64,000 nt of DNA, from positions 62,001 through 126,000 of the forward strand of contig JAFMOC010000586.1 of the NCBI GenBank assembly GCA_019802505.1, written 5' to 3'. How positions within the stretch are numbered: position 1 is the first letter of the stretch; each line of letters starts with the position of its first letter. The DNA is from Corydoras sp. C115. Its lineage: Eukaryota > Chordata > Actinopteri > Siluriformes > Callichthyidae. The notes below the pieces were generated by a model. That model had not been told where the DNA came from. It did not search any database and saw only the letters and a list, made by a program, of their open reading frames with translations. This document shows, piece after piece, positions 1-27,735 of this stretch. The position numbers and the translations under genes are program-made.

Positions 1-1440
1 ATGGTTCTTGCATGCATGCATGTACATGAATGGCCCTGACAAATGTGTTTATAGAAATTTAAATTGCTTTTGTGAATGAAGCTGAACACATCACAGCTGC
101 ACAAGCACCTCCACTGGGTAGTGGATAGGCAGTGGATAATAAATGTAGTGTATGCTCAATATTTTCCATTATCTTGAATTCTGCATGAAATAACCAACAG
201 CTGGCTGTCAAAACCAAAAGCTGCACATCAATCAGATAATGTATTAGCTGCCTTTTGGTTCTTCCTATGGAGTTGGTTAATACATGTGAGTTTTGCATAC
301 ATTTGCCATGGATAAATTGATAGGCAAGGAAGTCTATTTGTATTATACTTTCAAGAATAAAAACATATTCAGGTGATAAAATCTTATAAACATACTGTTT
401 CCATATTGAAAAAATATTATTCTATAGAAACTTAATATGCAAATAAATAGATAAAAATATCCTCAGGATAGCAGTGCTGACATATCACCATGTGTGAACA
501 AACAAATGCTGCATCAATGGTTTGATAATATGCTGATGAGTTAATTTTGATGTTTAAGCATCATCTGCTATTATGGGATAGAAGTCAAAGGTTCTCGGTT
601 TTCTTGTTAAAAAAAGTTAAATAATAAGTATAAAAAAAATGTTTTAAAATAAAAAAAAAATCTGTCCCTGAAATTCAATGTTTTTGTAAGTGTTTGACAG
701 GTATATGGACATATTAGTATTCTGTTTTAGTAGGATGTGTACAGATCTTGGGGTTCAACTGGGTTTAAAGAGCATAAAGAAAAGACAAGTGAGAATGGTT
801 CGAGTGAGAAGATTCCTCTTCAGCACAGCATCCCATCAACCTAACAGCATTTGGATCAGCAGGGACGATCTGATCATTGCATGGCCAATCAGGAGGCTGA
901 GGGGGTCTGTATCTCTGTAGACATGGGTTCCTGTTTAACAAAAAACAAAATTCAAATGTAAGCTAATTCCAATAAATGTAAACAAAAATACTATAACCCC
1001 TATCAGAACTATAGAATCATTAATCTTGGAGATGTTAAATTGTTTAAATTGGTAAAAAGAAAAAAGTATAACTAGATTAATCAGATTAATGATGAACACT
1101 CTATGCCCTTGTTCAACAAAGTACTAATATTGAAGTGCTTTACTCATGATTCCATAATATTTTCCTTATAATTGAGTACATTTTTATATTTTTTCCTTTA
1201 CTCGATCTAAAAGAAAATAAACAATAGTGACTGACAACTCAATTAATATATATTTTTACTTAATGCCAGAAGGTTTAGAAAAGACTTTGTGGCATGCATC
1301 TGATTTACTTTTTTTTTCTACAAAAATTAAAGAATTTAAATCCTCCAAATGTGGCAATTCCCTCATTTTTGCCAGAGGTTGTATGTGCATGATAAATAAT
1401 ACACGCGATGCACTGCAATGCTTTTACTTCATCGGAGTGT
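1..1440. other. AT-rich sequence downstream of rcor1
   Basis: I see no gene, convincing exon or recognisable repeat. Short ORFs here look like chance. The interval 1441-2129 is probably rcor1 3' UTR. Confidence 0.4.
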
Positions 1441-1455
1441 GTGCACATAGAACAG

Positions 1456-1461
1456 TTTATT
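1456..1461 (-). terminator. candidate rcor1 poly(A) signal
   Basis: AATAAA on the minus strand, about 670 bp past the stop codon. It is the first canonical hexamer I see downstream, but the motif is common in AT-rich DNA. Confidence 0.3.
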
Positions 1462-2129
1462 TACATTTGACTCTCACTGAACTCATGTGAGCTAGACTAA
1501 GACAGTCAAAGCACAGGAAAATGTTTTGAAATGAGCAAGGACCAGCAGATTGTGACAAGTCTTAAGGCCAAATCTTAATGTTTTTTACCTAAATATATTT
1601 CTGCCAAATAGCAATATATTTTTCCATTTTGGGACAGGTCATCTGTCCTCTTGGGCAAAACTTGGCTAGCTAATTTACAGTATTTAACACTTCCCACTAT
1701 TTTAATTAACACTGACATCAGTGTATCAAGCTAATAGTTTTACAAGTAGTAAAGTTGTAGTAAAGGAAGTAAAAGTAATAAATCAAATACTTTAAAGAAT
1801 TTAACAGGATGCAGAGTGTTATAACATTAAGAATCTGTATCTGTTAAGAATTTGTATCTGCTCATGTTATTTGAAAAATATGAGACCCAATTAGTATCTT
1901 AAACTATAATTAAATAAGACAAATAGCCTTCATCCTCCAATATTGGTAAATGTTGTGTGTTAGATATAAGAAGCCTGATGTCTGGAAACTGGTCGATATT
2001 AAAACCAGGCTGAAATTGTGATCAAACATGACTGGTTGAACATCACAAAGTTGTTAGTGTAATATGAATTTTAGTGGCAGCCTGGCTTGCTTAGCACATA
2101 AAGATTAGTTATGAATCTAATTAAGACCT

Positions 2130-18438
<16,309 letters not shown>

Positions 18439-19507
18439 CTTGGAAAACTTTGGCTCTAGATGACACACTGCTCGCTATTAGCTCTTAGGCTAACGCAGAG
18501 CACTGTTCGGCACGGCGATGGCTAGCGCGCGGCCTCCGCTGTCAAACACATCGATCTGCGAATAAAGTCCCAAACGAGCCAATCATTTGCAAACGCACGA
18601 AAAGCACCACGGTGTCGGCTACAACAAACAAGTTGCGATACAGAACCACAACAAGTGTTCAAAAAGTTCAAATTAATTAAATCGCCAGACTGGTATGAAC
18701 AATCTCAAAACAATCTAGTCCACTGGAGAGAAGGGATTAGCTAGCAAGCTAACACGTTCAGCAGCTGAACTGACATCCAGCTAACAAAAAGCGTCCGCTA
18801 TCGCATCTCATCTAGTTTCGAACCAAATCTAACACATTTTCACAGCTTAGAAATAGCATGGTATTTCCCTGCGGCCCGTTCTCTGACGTGAAACGCGTTG
18901 AAAAGACGACTTTACTAAAAATCGCAACTCTGGAGAAGTATGAAGCGCTGGACTGAGCTGTAGTAGGGAAATTCACTAGTGCACTTCCACTGTAGTTCTA
19001 CAATCAAGCACACTAGTGCAATGAATGAGGGACACGCACTCCTTCCAACGCTGATGAAAACCCTAGATGTGATGGGGGAGGGAAAGAAAGCAGTGATCAG
19101 ACCAGGGGCTTTAAATTACTTTGAAAGGGAAACAAATACATAATTTCATCTTACTACCACTAACAACCTTTAAAAAGTAACAATATACTGTTGTTTAAAT
19201 AGGGATTTTGATTATTAATTGATATTAAGGGGTAATATCTCCGATCCCATAAAAAAACGTACAATTCCGAAACGTAATAAGCACGTCATTTATTTGTCTA
19301 TTTAAACGAAGTTAATTAATTGTTTCCATTCCAAATTGAATTCACAACACAGTGACTCTGGGCTATTAATCAGAAGGCTCTGGTTTAAAGATATTATGCA
19401 GCCAAGTTAACAGTTTGGAGCCCAAGAGTCTGACTGTTAAATCAGGAACATGTCTACAGTGTGTGCTGCTCTGCACACATTTAATATTTGCTAAATATTA
19501 AATACCA

Positions 19508-19996
19508 TATACACTCACCGGGCCTTTTTATTAGGTACACAACCTCAGTCCTACACTCATTGAAGTTGTAATTCTACAATTACAGACTTTAGTCCATCTG
19601 TTGCTCTAAATAATTTGTAAATTGGCTTTAGTATGTTCTCCAATGATCAGGACCCTTACAGAGGAGGTATTAGGGTTATGGATGATTCTCAGTGCTGCTA
19701 AAATTTTGGTGGTGTGTTTTGCTGGTAAGAGTGAATCAGACACAGCAGTGCTGCTGGACAGAGAACAGTAAACCAATCAAAACAAACAGGTTTCTGATTC
19801 ACTGGTACCATCATCCACCACCTTAAAAATACCTGCTATGTAGGGGTCCTGATCATCAGAGATGGGGACTAACAATGTATGTTAGAGAAAGATATGGATT
19901 ACGAATTGTAATTGTAAAACTACAAATTCTATATATATGGTTGGTTATAGACTTACCATATGAGCTAAAGCTAATAAAATGTCCGATAAGTGTATA
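19508..19996. mobile_element. non-autonomous DNA element with internal inverted symmetry
   Basis: The ends TATACACTCACCGGGCC and, inverted, TATACACTTATCGGAC are followed by TTTTATTAG on both sides. Inner segments ATGATCAGGACCC (about 19641) and its inverse (about 19848) also pair. No ORF. The family is common in fish but I cannot assign the superfamily. Confidence 0.6.
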
Positions 19997-20199
19997 TAGT
20001 ACACAATTAACTAATAGTAAATAAGAATAGCAGCACGCGAACGCTCTAATTGTAGTAAAGAATGAATTAAAGAATTATATAAAAAAAAAAACTTAGTATT
20101 TAATCTAACTACAACTAAGGACACCGTTAAAAATGCGACTAAAACACAAATAAAACAACCTAAATGCAAGGCAGCAAAAGGTTGCCCTTAATAGCGTTC

Positions 20200-20520
20200 T
20201 TTCGCTATGTCAGTCCACTACTCATTTCTTTCCATTGGCTCCCTGTAGTTGCTCGCATTCAGTACAAGTCACTGACCCTGGCCTACAGGACTATTTTTGG
20301 ATCTTCCCCCTTACCTTAACTCTATCTTTTCAAAATATACTCCGACTCATTCACTTCGCTCCAGTGATGATTGTCGCCTAGTGATTCCACCTCACAGAGG
20401 AGCTAATTCTCACTCCGTGGCATTCACCACTGCAAAATGGTGGATCGATCTTCCCAACTCTGTCAATAAGACAGTGTCACTTGACATTTTTAAGAACATA
20501 GGGACACAGGTACCCCCCGG
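20200..20520 (+). pseudogene. L2-like LINE reverse transcriptase 3' fragment
   Basis: The frame encodes SDDCRLVIPPHRGANSHSVA and FTTAKWWIDLPNSVNKT, shared with copies at 24100-24420 and 36150-36820. Assignment to the L2 group is inference from these motifs. Confidence 0.7.
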
Positions 20521-20529
20521 GGATTCGTA

Positions 20530-20990
20530 GATCGATGGGGGTCCAAGTTGGTAACAACTTGGCGTAACTAGGACTACAAAGGGACAGTTGTTTTTGTTTG
20601 TTTGTTTGTTTTTCATTTCCCTTTTTTGGCAGTCAGGATCATCTGTTATGCAGTAAGCGCAAGCCCTTGTGTGGCATTCTTGCCAGTGAGTCGTACGTTT
20701 TATGTTTAAGTTTCTGTTTTAGGGGTCGAGGATTGGACCAGGGTCCAAGGCGTCTACAGAGCTCCTCGCCAGCAGGCCGGCTCTCTTCAGAGGTCGCGCC
20801 CCCTGTCTCCTCACCCGGTTATCGCTCCGAATAGGAGTTTTTTCCCTGTGCTGCCTTAATATTAATAAAGTGAAGCCTCCTTGCTCTGCAACTGGGTGTC
20901 CAACCTTTTTCTTTATTTTTTGATCTGCTCAGATCGTGACACTTGACTTGTGCAATTGGATGCTTCTGTATGAGGTCAGGACAGATAGTT
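20530..20990 (+). mobile_element. possible LTR fragment
   Basis: It contains a GC-rich block, then ATTAATAAAGTGAAGCC with a poly(A) signal and a U5-like stretch ending in ATCGTGACA, the usual end of fish Ty3/gypsy LTRs. The start and any matching second LTR were not found. Confidence 0.35.
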
Positions 20991-21189
20991 TTGGATCTCA
21001 AAACAAGATGATGAAAGAGAACTGCCCCTTTTAGTTATGCTGCTCTAGTCAGTAATGCCAGAGTCACATGTTGCACTTTGTAAATCAACCTCTGGTTATT
21101 ACTTAAATACTGTGCTTTATTAGCTCAAACTGCCGTTTTTGTCGTTGTGTTGTCAGCTCTGCCATGGCTCTGCTGAAGCACTGTCGCGG

Positions 21190-21600
21190 TCAGCCACATC
21201 AAACAGCCAGAGGACGTCCGCCTCACCAAACCACCAGAGGACGTCCGCCACTCCTCGTCTGCAGAGGGCATCCACCTCGTCACGCCGCCAGGGGGCGTCC
21301 GCCTTGTCTCGTCCACAGGGGGTGTCTGCCACATCACACAGCCAGAGGGCATGCGCCACATCTCGTCCGCAGGGGGCGTCCGCCACGTCACACAGCCAGA
21401 GGACATCCACCTCACCACACCACCAGAGGACTTCCGCCACTCCTCGACCGCAGATGCCTCTGCCTCGCCACTCAGCCAGAGGGCGTCTGCCTTGTCTTGT
21501 ACGCAGAGGGAGCTCGCCACGCAGCTAGCCACGGCTCGACCAGAGGGCATACGCCGGGTCATGACGCCAGAAGGCGCCCGTCATGCCTGGCCTGAAGAAG
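21190..21600. repeat. 27-bp minisatellite
   Basis: About 14 diverged units built on CAGAGGACGTCCGCC plus a variable 12-bp part. Because the unit is nine codons, several frames stay open on both strands, which explains the long arginine/proline-rich ORFs. It is strongly GC-rich in AT-rich surroundings. Confidence 0.85.
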
Positions 21601-21736
21601 GCGCCTTTCCCCCGCCATTCCAGCGGAGGACCCTTTATATTATTATACCTTAGTTGAAGTATTATTATACTATTTTAATATATAAGCATACTATTATATA
21701 ATATAAAAGTAACATAATGTATAAATTTGATGAAAG

Positions 21737-21952
21737 GTTCGAATCCCAGGCTTGGAGTTTCCATGGTCTCCCCATGTCCTTGTGTATTTCCTCCAGGTTC
21801 TCGGGTTTCCTCCCACAGTCAAAAAGCATGGATTTAAGGTAAATTGGCTGCTTTAAATTGCCTATGTGTTAGTGAGTGGATGGGTATGGGGTAAGGGAAG
21901 CCCCACTGTTTCCCTAGTAGAGGATTAAGTGGAAGATAATGAATGAATAAGT
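21737..21952 (+). mobile_element. diverged SINE family A copy
   Basis: GGTTCGAATCCC, GGAGTTTCCATGGTCTCC and a GGAAGATAATGAATG tail match the family; the middle is decayed. Confidence 0.65.
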
Positions 21953-22222
21953 TAATCTGAAAGTGTTAAATGAAAAACCATAAACCAACTGAAGCCTGAC
22001 TGCTGGACAGATTGTAAAAAATGCACTCTCAGTTATGCAAAGGGAACATAATTATTTATTAAAAGTATCTATGTGATACTGTCCCCTTAAAAATTAGGAT
22101 TTATTTCAAGTTACAGTTCAAGCATGAAATGACATTTTGAAGTTACAATTTCATGCAAGCCAAAACCATTATATCATGAACAAATGTAGTGCTTATAGCT
22201 TCTAACATGCAAAGCTAATAGG

Positions 22223-22227
<5 letters not shown>

Positions 22228-22281
<54 letters not shown>
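22228..22281. repeat. (TA)n microsatellite
   Basis: A pure AT run ending at the 5' side of a truncated SINE A copy. Confidence 0.95.
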
Positions 22282-22286
<5 letters not shown>

Positions 22287-22412
22287 CAGCGATGGATTGT
22301 CCTCGGGCTATCTGCCCAGTGCCTGAAACATTCTCCCCTGGATGGGGATGGGGAACCCCACCGCGACCCTACTACAGGATAAAGCGGGAGATAATGGATG
22401 GATGGATGGATA
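22282..22412 (+). mobile_element. SINE family A, 3' part only
   Basis: It begins at GCCCAGCGATGGATTG and runs to the GGATGGATGG tail. Confidence 0.75.
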
Positions 22413-22519
22413 TATAGTGATAAGTAATAGGTGTGGGCAATTTAAAAATCACACCTGAAACCACATAAAAAGGAGAGAAGTTGACTCAATCTTTGCATGG
22501 TGTGTCTGTGTGACGCACT

Positions 22520-22920
22520 AAGCATGGAGAACAAAAAGAGGAGAAGAGAACTGTCTGAGGACTTGAGAACCAAAATTGTGGAAAAATATCAACAATCAGA
22601 TCAGATCAAGACCCTCCTCTGCGCAGAGCGACTCGTAACCACTCCTCCATAACCACTCATCATCGGAGTCGTACCACAACGACACCACTGAATTAGAGCC
22701 GTCTTACCACTGAATTAGAGCATACCGGCGCACTCGCGGACACAACGGAGGGCGCCGCGAGTATGAGGGTTTACGGCCCCCGCAAAGAAAAATTTTAAAA
22801 ACGCTTACCTGGGCTCTGGACTCCCCAAATTGATTGGCACATTGTTTCTGTTACGCTCACCTACCTCGACCAAAAATGGCTGCGCAGATGAAGCGCAGAG
22901 CCGCAGGGCCTAAACACGCT
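22520..22920. other. Tc1 N-terminal remnant and unassigned GC-rich repeat
   Basis: 22523-22600 encodes MENKKRRRELSEDLRTKIVE, which resembles the start of a Tc1 transposase. The GC-rich part up to 22920 looks like an old repeat but I cannot identify it. Confidence 0.4.
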
Positions 22921-23209
22921 TAAGGGAGCCAGGCACAACAGGTAGCAGACCAAAGTATTTTATTTAGAAGGTGTAGGGACACCATAAACACTGATACAAA
23001 CGCGAGCAAACAAAAACTAACGATGTGCACTGAGGAAGGGGAACACAAGAAATAAATACATACAGACACCCAACCATATGCACAAAGCAAACCAATGAAA
23101 ATAGAGTTAATTACCTTAAATGACAACCATGAACGAAAGTTAATTAACTCAAATACGAAACAGGTGCCCTAGGCACCTGTTACACATCTATCCATCCATC
23201 CATTCATTA

Positions 23210-23690
23210 TCTTCATAGACTTGCTGAAGCATCCACAGATCATCACCAATACCCCACCAAATTTCATAGTGGGTACAAGAAACTATGTCTTTGTATGCCT
23301 CTCCATGTCTCCGTCAAACCATTGGACGACCAGGTGTTGGGCAAAGCTGAAAATTGGCCTAATCAGAGAAGATGACCTTATTCCAGTCCTCTATGGTCCA
23401 ATCCTTATGGTCTTTTGCCTACTTTAGCCTGGCTCTCCTTTGTTTCTCATTGATGAAAGGCTTTTTTTTCTAGCTTTACATGACTTGACCCCTGCCTCTA
23501 GAAGACTGTTACGAACTGTTCTTGCCATGCACCCCAGTTGCCATTTGCCATTCCTTTTGTAGGTCACTTGATGTTATCCTGTGTTTGATGACTAACATTC
23601 GAATAAGATAACGGTCAGCCCAGTCAGTGGAGAGTCGATTTCGCCCTCTGCCGGTCTGTAGGTTTTGTTGTCCCCAATGTCTGCTGCTTA
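23210..23690 (-). pseudogene. Tc1-like transposase fragment
   Basis: The minus strand reads ANFQLCPTPGRPMV and RRHGEAYKD with stop codons between, the central part of a Tc1 transposase. The catalytic context VIFSD is visible just before a stop. Confidence 0.65.
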
Positions 23691-23789
23691 AACTTTTGGA
23701 GTACAGGTTAATAAGTACAGTAGTAGAAGTACAGAAGCACTATAAATGGGAATAAATAAGTGGTTACTGTGTTAATATATTAAGCTAAG

Positions 23790-24430
23790 GGGAGCGGTAG
23801 CTTAGTGGTTAGGGCGTTGGGCTATCAATCTGAAGGTTGGAGGTTCAAATCCCAGGTCCACTGAAGTTACCAGTGTGGGTCCTAAAGCAAGGCCCTTAAC
23901 CCTTATTGCTCCAGGGATGTTGTGATTACATTTACATTTAGTCATTTAGCAGACGCTTTTATCCAAAGCGACTTACAATTGAGAACACCACAAGTCAGAA
24001 GCCATGGAGAAAACCAACTATACTGTAAATTTATCAAACCTGATTGTTATACGGTGCTGCGGCCCCTCCCCCCATTTATTTATTTATTTATTTTCTACAA
24101 CAGGTATTTGTTAAAGAGATGCGTCTTTAGTAGTTTCTTAAAACTGTTTAGTGATTCTGCCTTATGGACAGAGTTGGGAAGAACGTTCCACCATTTTGCA
24201 GTGGTGAACGCCACGGAGTGAGAATTAGCTCCTCGGTGAGGTGGAATCGCCAGGCGGCAATCATCACTGGAGCGAAGTGAACGAGTCGGAGTGTATTTTG
24301 AAAAGATAGAGTGAAGGTAGGAGGGGGAAGATCCAGAAATGGTTCTGTATGCCAGAGTCAGACTTGTACTGAATGCGAGCAGCTACAGGGAGCCAATGGA
24401 GGGAAGTGAGTAATGGAGTGACATGAGTTC
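23790..24430. mobile_element. SINE family B joined to an L2-like LINE 3' end
   Basis: 23795-23930 is a tRNA-like head (GTAGCTTAGTGGTTAGGG and GGTTCAAATCCC) on the plus strand. From 23930 to 24430 the minus strand is the 3' end of an L2-like LINE, including HFAVVNATE on the plus strand opposite the conserved FTTAKWW segment. The junction is the TTTAGCAGACGCTTTTATCC tail. Confidence 0.65.
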
Positions 24431-24446
24431 GCTTGGGCTGGTTAAA

Positions 24447-24730
24447 CGGAATCCTGGTTCAAATCCCAATCTGGGTGGAGTTTCCATGTTCTCCCTGTGT
24501 CTGCGTGGGTTTCCTTCCTTCCTTTCCTCCCACAGTCCAAAAACATGGATCAAGGTCAATTGAATTCTCCAAATTGCCCCATATAGAGTGTGAGTGTGTG
24601 TCCAGTGATAGATTGGCGTCCTGTCCTGGGTGTATCTGCCCAGCGCCTGAAACGTTCTCCCCTGGATGGGCATGGGGAACCCCCTTGTGACCCTAGTAGA
24701 GGATAAAGCTGAAGATAATGGATGGAGATA
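24447..24730 (+). mobile_element. SINE family A copy, 5'-truncated
   Basis: It begins inside the tRNA-like head (GGTTCAAATCCC) and ends in AAGATAATGGATGG. Confidence 0.75.
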
Positions 24731-24739
24731 TATATAATC

Positions 24740-25570
24740 AATAATACATATCTACAATGAGTTAAAATGTGATTGTTTTGTTATTTGAATTAGAGACAGT
24801 GGCATGGTTACTTGCATGCCAAAAGAACTTGGTGGATGACTGGATGAGATTGAGATAGAGGAGACAGGCAGTGCAGGAACAAAGGAGGCTAGCAGAAGGA
24901 CAGAAGAGGACAATGGAGATCAGAAAGGGATGACTTTCAATTCATGAGAATCACCCCATGAGCCTCTATGAATACTTCAAACGGTATATATCCCATGAAA
25001 TTTGATGGCAGACAGCACAAATGTTTATGCCCTGCAAAGTGCTACACAATGTTTACTGTTCAATTCCAAGTAAACATGTTATAACTTCATTATTCTACAA
25101 TGAAAAGTATGGTTGTATTTGAAGTTCCATGAGTTTACTGAAGGCAAAACTGATTTCAGGTAGTCTTCTCTACAAACATATGTCTTGTGTTCATGTGCAT
25201 TTTCAAATTGATATTCTCTTCACTTGCAGACTCTGGGTTTTCCTACTGATGACCTCACTGCTCTTTCTTACCCATGCTGTAATATACCCATCAAGTTTAA
25301 AGACTCAAACACATGCAAAACATCCAGGTCCAGATGTTTAGGTCATATCTAATTGATTACAATGTGGAAAAACATAGTCTTTTTTATGACAATTTACACC
25401 CATTGTGTCGTGCCGTCCATTGAAATGGACATAAAAAACACTATTAAAAACATGAGTTGAAAACAAAATGGAAAATAATTTTTTTGCTATGTGTAAAAGG
25501 AGTCATAATCAGTAAAAAAAAATGGATTTTGGCCCAGCCAAAAATGCGGGTCTGAAGGGGTTAAGATAAA
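24740..25570. other. intergenic, possibly a piggyBac-like end at 25500-25563
   Basis: Mostly AT-rich. The segment ending TGAAGGGGTTAA could be a piggyBac-type terminus at a TTAA site, but no partner end or transposase was found. Confidence 0.2.
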
Positions 25571-25838
25571 ATATAATGTCTCCTTCATGGAATCACTAAC
25601 TGGAAATAGTATTACATAAAATAATTTATCTTTATGTCAACAAATTTATGAGAAGTGCTTTTCCACTAGGTGGAGTTGTTGGTGTGATGTAGTTTATCTT
25701 GCGTCAGTTATGCTTTAGTGATAATGTAAACGTCGTTTTGTTTAAGAATCACTGAGGGATTAGGTTATACTATGTTGTGGATACCATAGCACATGTGTGT
25801 TACTGACTGTAGCTAAGTGAAATCTATTACAAAGCTGG

Positions 25839-26038
25839 TTTTGTGCTCACTACGTAATCATTTACTTGTATTCTGCCTACTACTGAATTTGCTTCATGTC
25901 ACATGTTTTGTGGAACTGTAGATGGGGTAAAAGCATTTATTACCTCATCAGCAGTACCACAAAGCACATCTACCTGGATATGAAGCAAACTCACTAGTAG
26001 GCAGAACACAAGTAAATGATTACATAGTGAACACAGAA
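25839..26038. repeat. ~200-bp imperfect palindrome
   Basis: The left arm includes GTAATCATTTACTTG and TTCTGCCTACTA; the right arm carries the inverse (TAGTAGGCAGAA, CAAGTAAATGATTAC). Pairing continues inward through TTTGTGG/CCACAAAG to a short AAGCATTTA-type loop. The arms are roughly 85-90% alike. It is probably a MITE; no ORF. Confidence 0.7.
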
Positions 26039-26614
26039 CAGTGTGAAACAGGCTGCATGGTAGTTATCAGTGTCCATGGCATAATGAAATAACAGTAAAC
26101 ATTAAAAATGTGTTTATTTGTAACAAACAGAATTAAGTTTATCAATGAAAACACAGGGAAAGTTTTCTTTGTCCCTTTATTAAATGAAAGATTTTAAAAA
26201 AATGTTTCAGATTTCAGTTTGGACTGAATTGAGGGGAGGGAGTTATTTGCTTATCTACCGTGTTATGAAAAATGGTTATGGGCTGTAATGGACAAAGTAT
26301 TTTCTCCATTTATTTTCTCCAAGTTACAGTTAAAGTACAAATTCAATATTTAAAATTGTTCTATTACAAGTCCTGCATACAATTTCCTGCTGATGTCAAA
26401 AGATATGAATCAGGAATCAGGAAACAGTTGTTGTCTAAAACAATTACTTTTAAGACTTTAACCTAAATTGTTTTAATTGTAATCTTGTAAACTGCCCAAG
26501 AGAGAATTGTTTGCTAAATGTAAATACAAACTGTTGATGAAACACAGCACAAACTAAAAAAATGTTTTGTGTTTTTTTCTTGTTAGTCAGTCACAATCTA
26601 TTGCTTGTTTAAAA

Positions 26615-26847
26615 TGAGATTCAAATTCACTCACACAGACACACAAACACACTCTATATGGGGTAATTTGAGAATTCAATTGACCTTGATCCATGTTTTT
26701 GGACTGTGAGAGGAAACCAGAGAACCTGGAGGAAACCAACGTGGACAGAGGGAGAACATGGAAACTCCACCCAGATTGGGATTTGAACCGGGAATCCCTA
26801 GCACTGAAAGACGTGCTAACCACTAAGCCACTGTTCCACCCCATTGT
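26615..26847 (-). mobile_element. SINE family A copy, truncated
   Basis: The minus strand carries the tRNA-like head, the GTTTCCATGTTCTCCC-type body and TTTTTGGACTGTGAGAGG inverse segments. The 3' tail is missing. Confidence 0.7.
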
Positions 26848-26976
26848 TAGCTTATATGACATTTTTTCTAGCAGATATGAACATTTTGCCCAATCCATAT
26901 AACAATTGCACACTTTACTAATGTAAGCTCTCTCTAATTATATGAGTCTACCTCTCCTTGTGTCTCCTAGTCTTTA

Positions 26977-27187
26977 AGGGTGTGGTAGCTCAGTGGCTAG
27001 GGTTATGGGTTATCAATCTGAAGGTTGGTGGTTCAAATCCCAGGTCCACTGAAGTTACCAGTGTGGGTCCTTGAGCAAGGCCCTTAACCCTCATTGCTCC
27101 AGGGATGTTGTGATTAACCCTCCCTGTGCTCACTTTGTAAGTCGCTTTGGATAAAAGCGTCTGCTAAATGACCAAATGCAAATATTA
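26977..27187 (+). mobile_element. SINE family B, ~200 bp upstream of the ankrd9 CRE
   Basis: It has an A-box-like GGTAGCTCAGTGG, a B-box GGTTCAAATCC and the tail GTCGCTTTGGATAAAAGCGT. The tail is identical in type to the 3' end of the L2-like LINE copies in this window. Confidence 0.8.
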
Positions 27188-27389
27188 TCCATACCTCTCT
27201 TCTTTCTCTCATACTTTTTCTATTTCTTTTTTTATCTATCTCACTATTCTCACTTTTGTCTTACTCGCTCCGATCTTTTCAGTTCCATCTCTTCCCGGTC
27301 GATATTCCACTCCATCCCTCTATCAGCCTGGCACCAACTACTCTGTCTCGCGCCTTTATTTGGAAACACAGCAGATCGTTAAACTATCC

Positions 27390-27464
27390 TGACGTCACAT
27401 CTACACTGCTGTGCACTCCGGCAGCCAATAGGATAAGTGCGCGAGAGAGCAGACAGATATATAA
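27390..27464 (+). promoter_or_regulatory. ankrd9 core promoter: CRE, CCAAT box, TATA box
   Basis: A palindromic full CRE (TGACGTCA) lies at 27390-27397, a CCAAT box at 27425-27429 and TATATAA at 27458-27464. The order and spacing suit transcription starting near 27490, about 245 bp before the ATG. The CRE suggests CREB/ATF control; that is inference from the motif. The leader may contain a short intron, but I cannot fix its ends. Confidence 0.6.
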
Positions 27465-27735
27465 GCCGACTTTAGCGTTAGAAGCGGGTTTTGACGGCGG
27501 ACGAAAGCTGCAGTAAACAACCCAATCATCTAACGGACATAATATGACAACCAAGTCATGTGCTTACAGTAAGCAGACAGCGTTGGTCTGTTTAAACTTT
27601 GAAAACTTTTTGTACTAGTGACATTTGCAGAACCGCAACACGCATGCTGAGGCACAGTGAAAGTCAAAACCACCTCCACTACTTCTGAAGAAAAACAAAA
27701 GCACCATATCACTACAGACTCTTAAGAAAAGCAGG

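Noticed and set aside
690..920. 76-codon ORF as a possible exon downstream of rcor1
   Set aside because: No family match and no sensible splice context; treated as chance.
1227..1490. 87-codon ORF
   Set aside because: No recognisable domain and overlaps the probable rcor1 3' UTR on the opposite strand.
20530..20990. An intact endogenous retrovirus next to the LTR-like piece
   Set aside because: No gag, pol or env-like frame and no second LTR were seen nearby; only a possible solo fragment is reported.
21125..21653. Arg/Pro/Thr/Trp-rich ORFs on both strands
   Set aside because: They result from the 27-bp minisatellite whose unit length is a multiple of three.
26977..27060. Possible tRNA genes (A and B boxes also at 2455, 23795, 29907 and others)
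   Set aside because: The boxes belong to SINE heads. Cloverleaf pairing is incomplete and the body and tail are those of retroposons.
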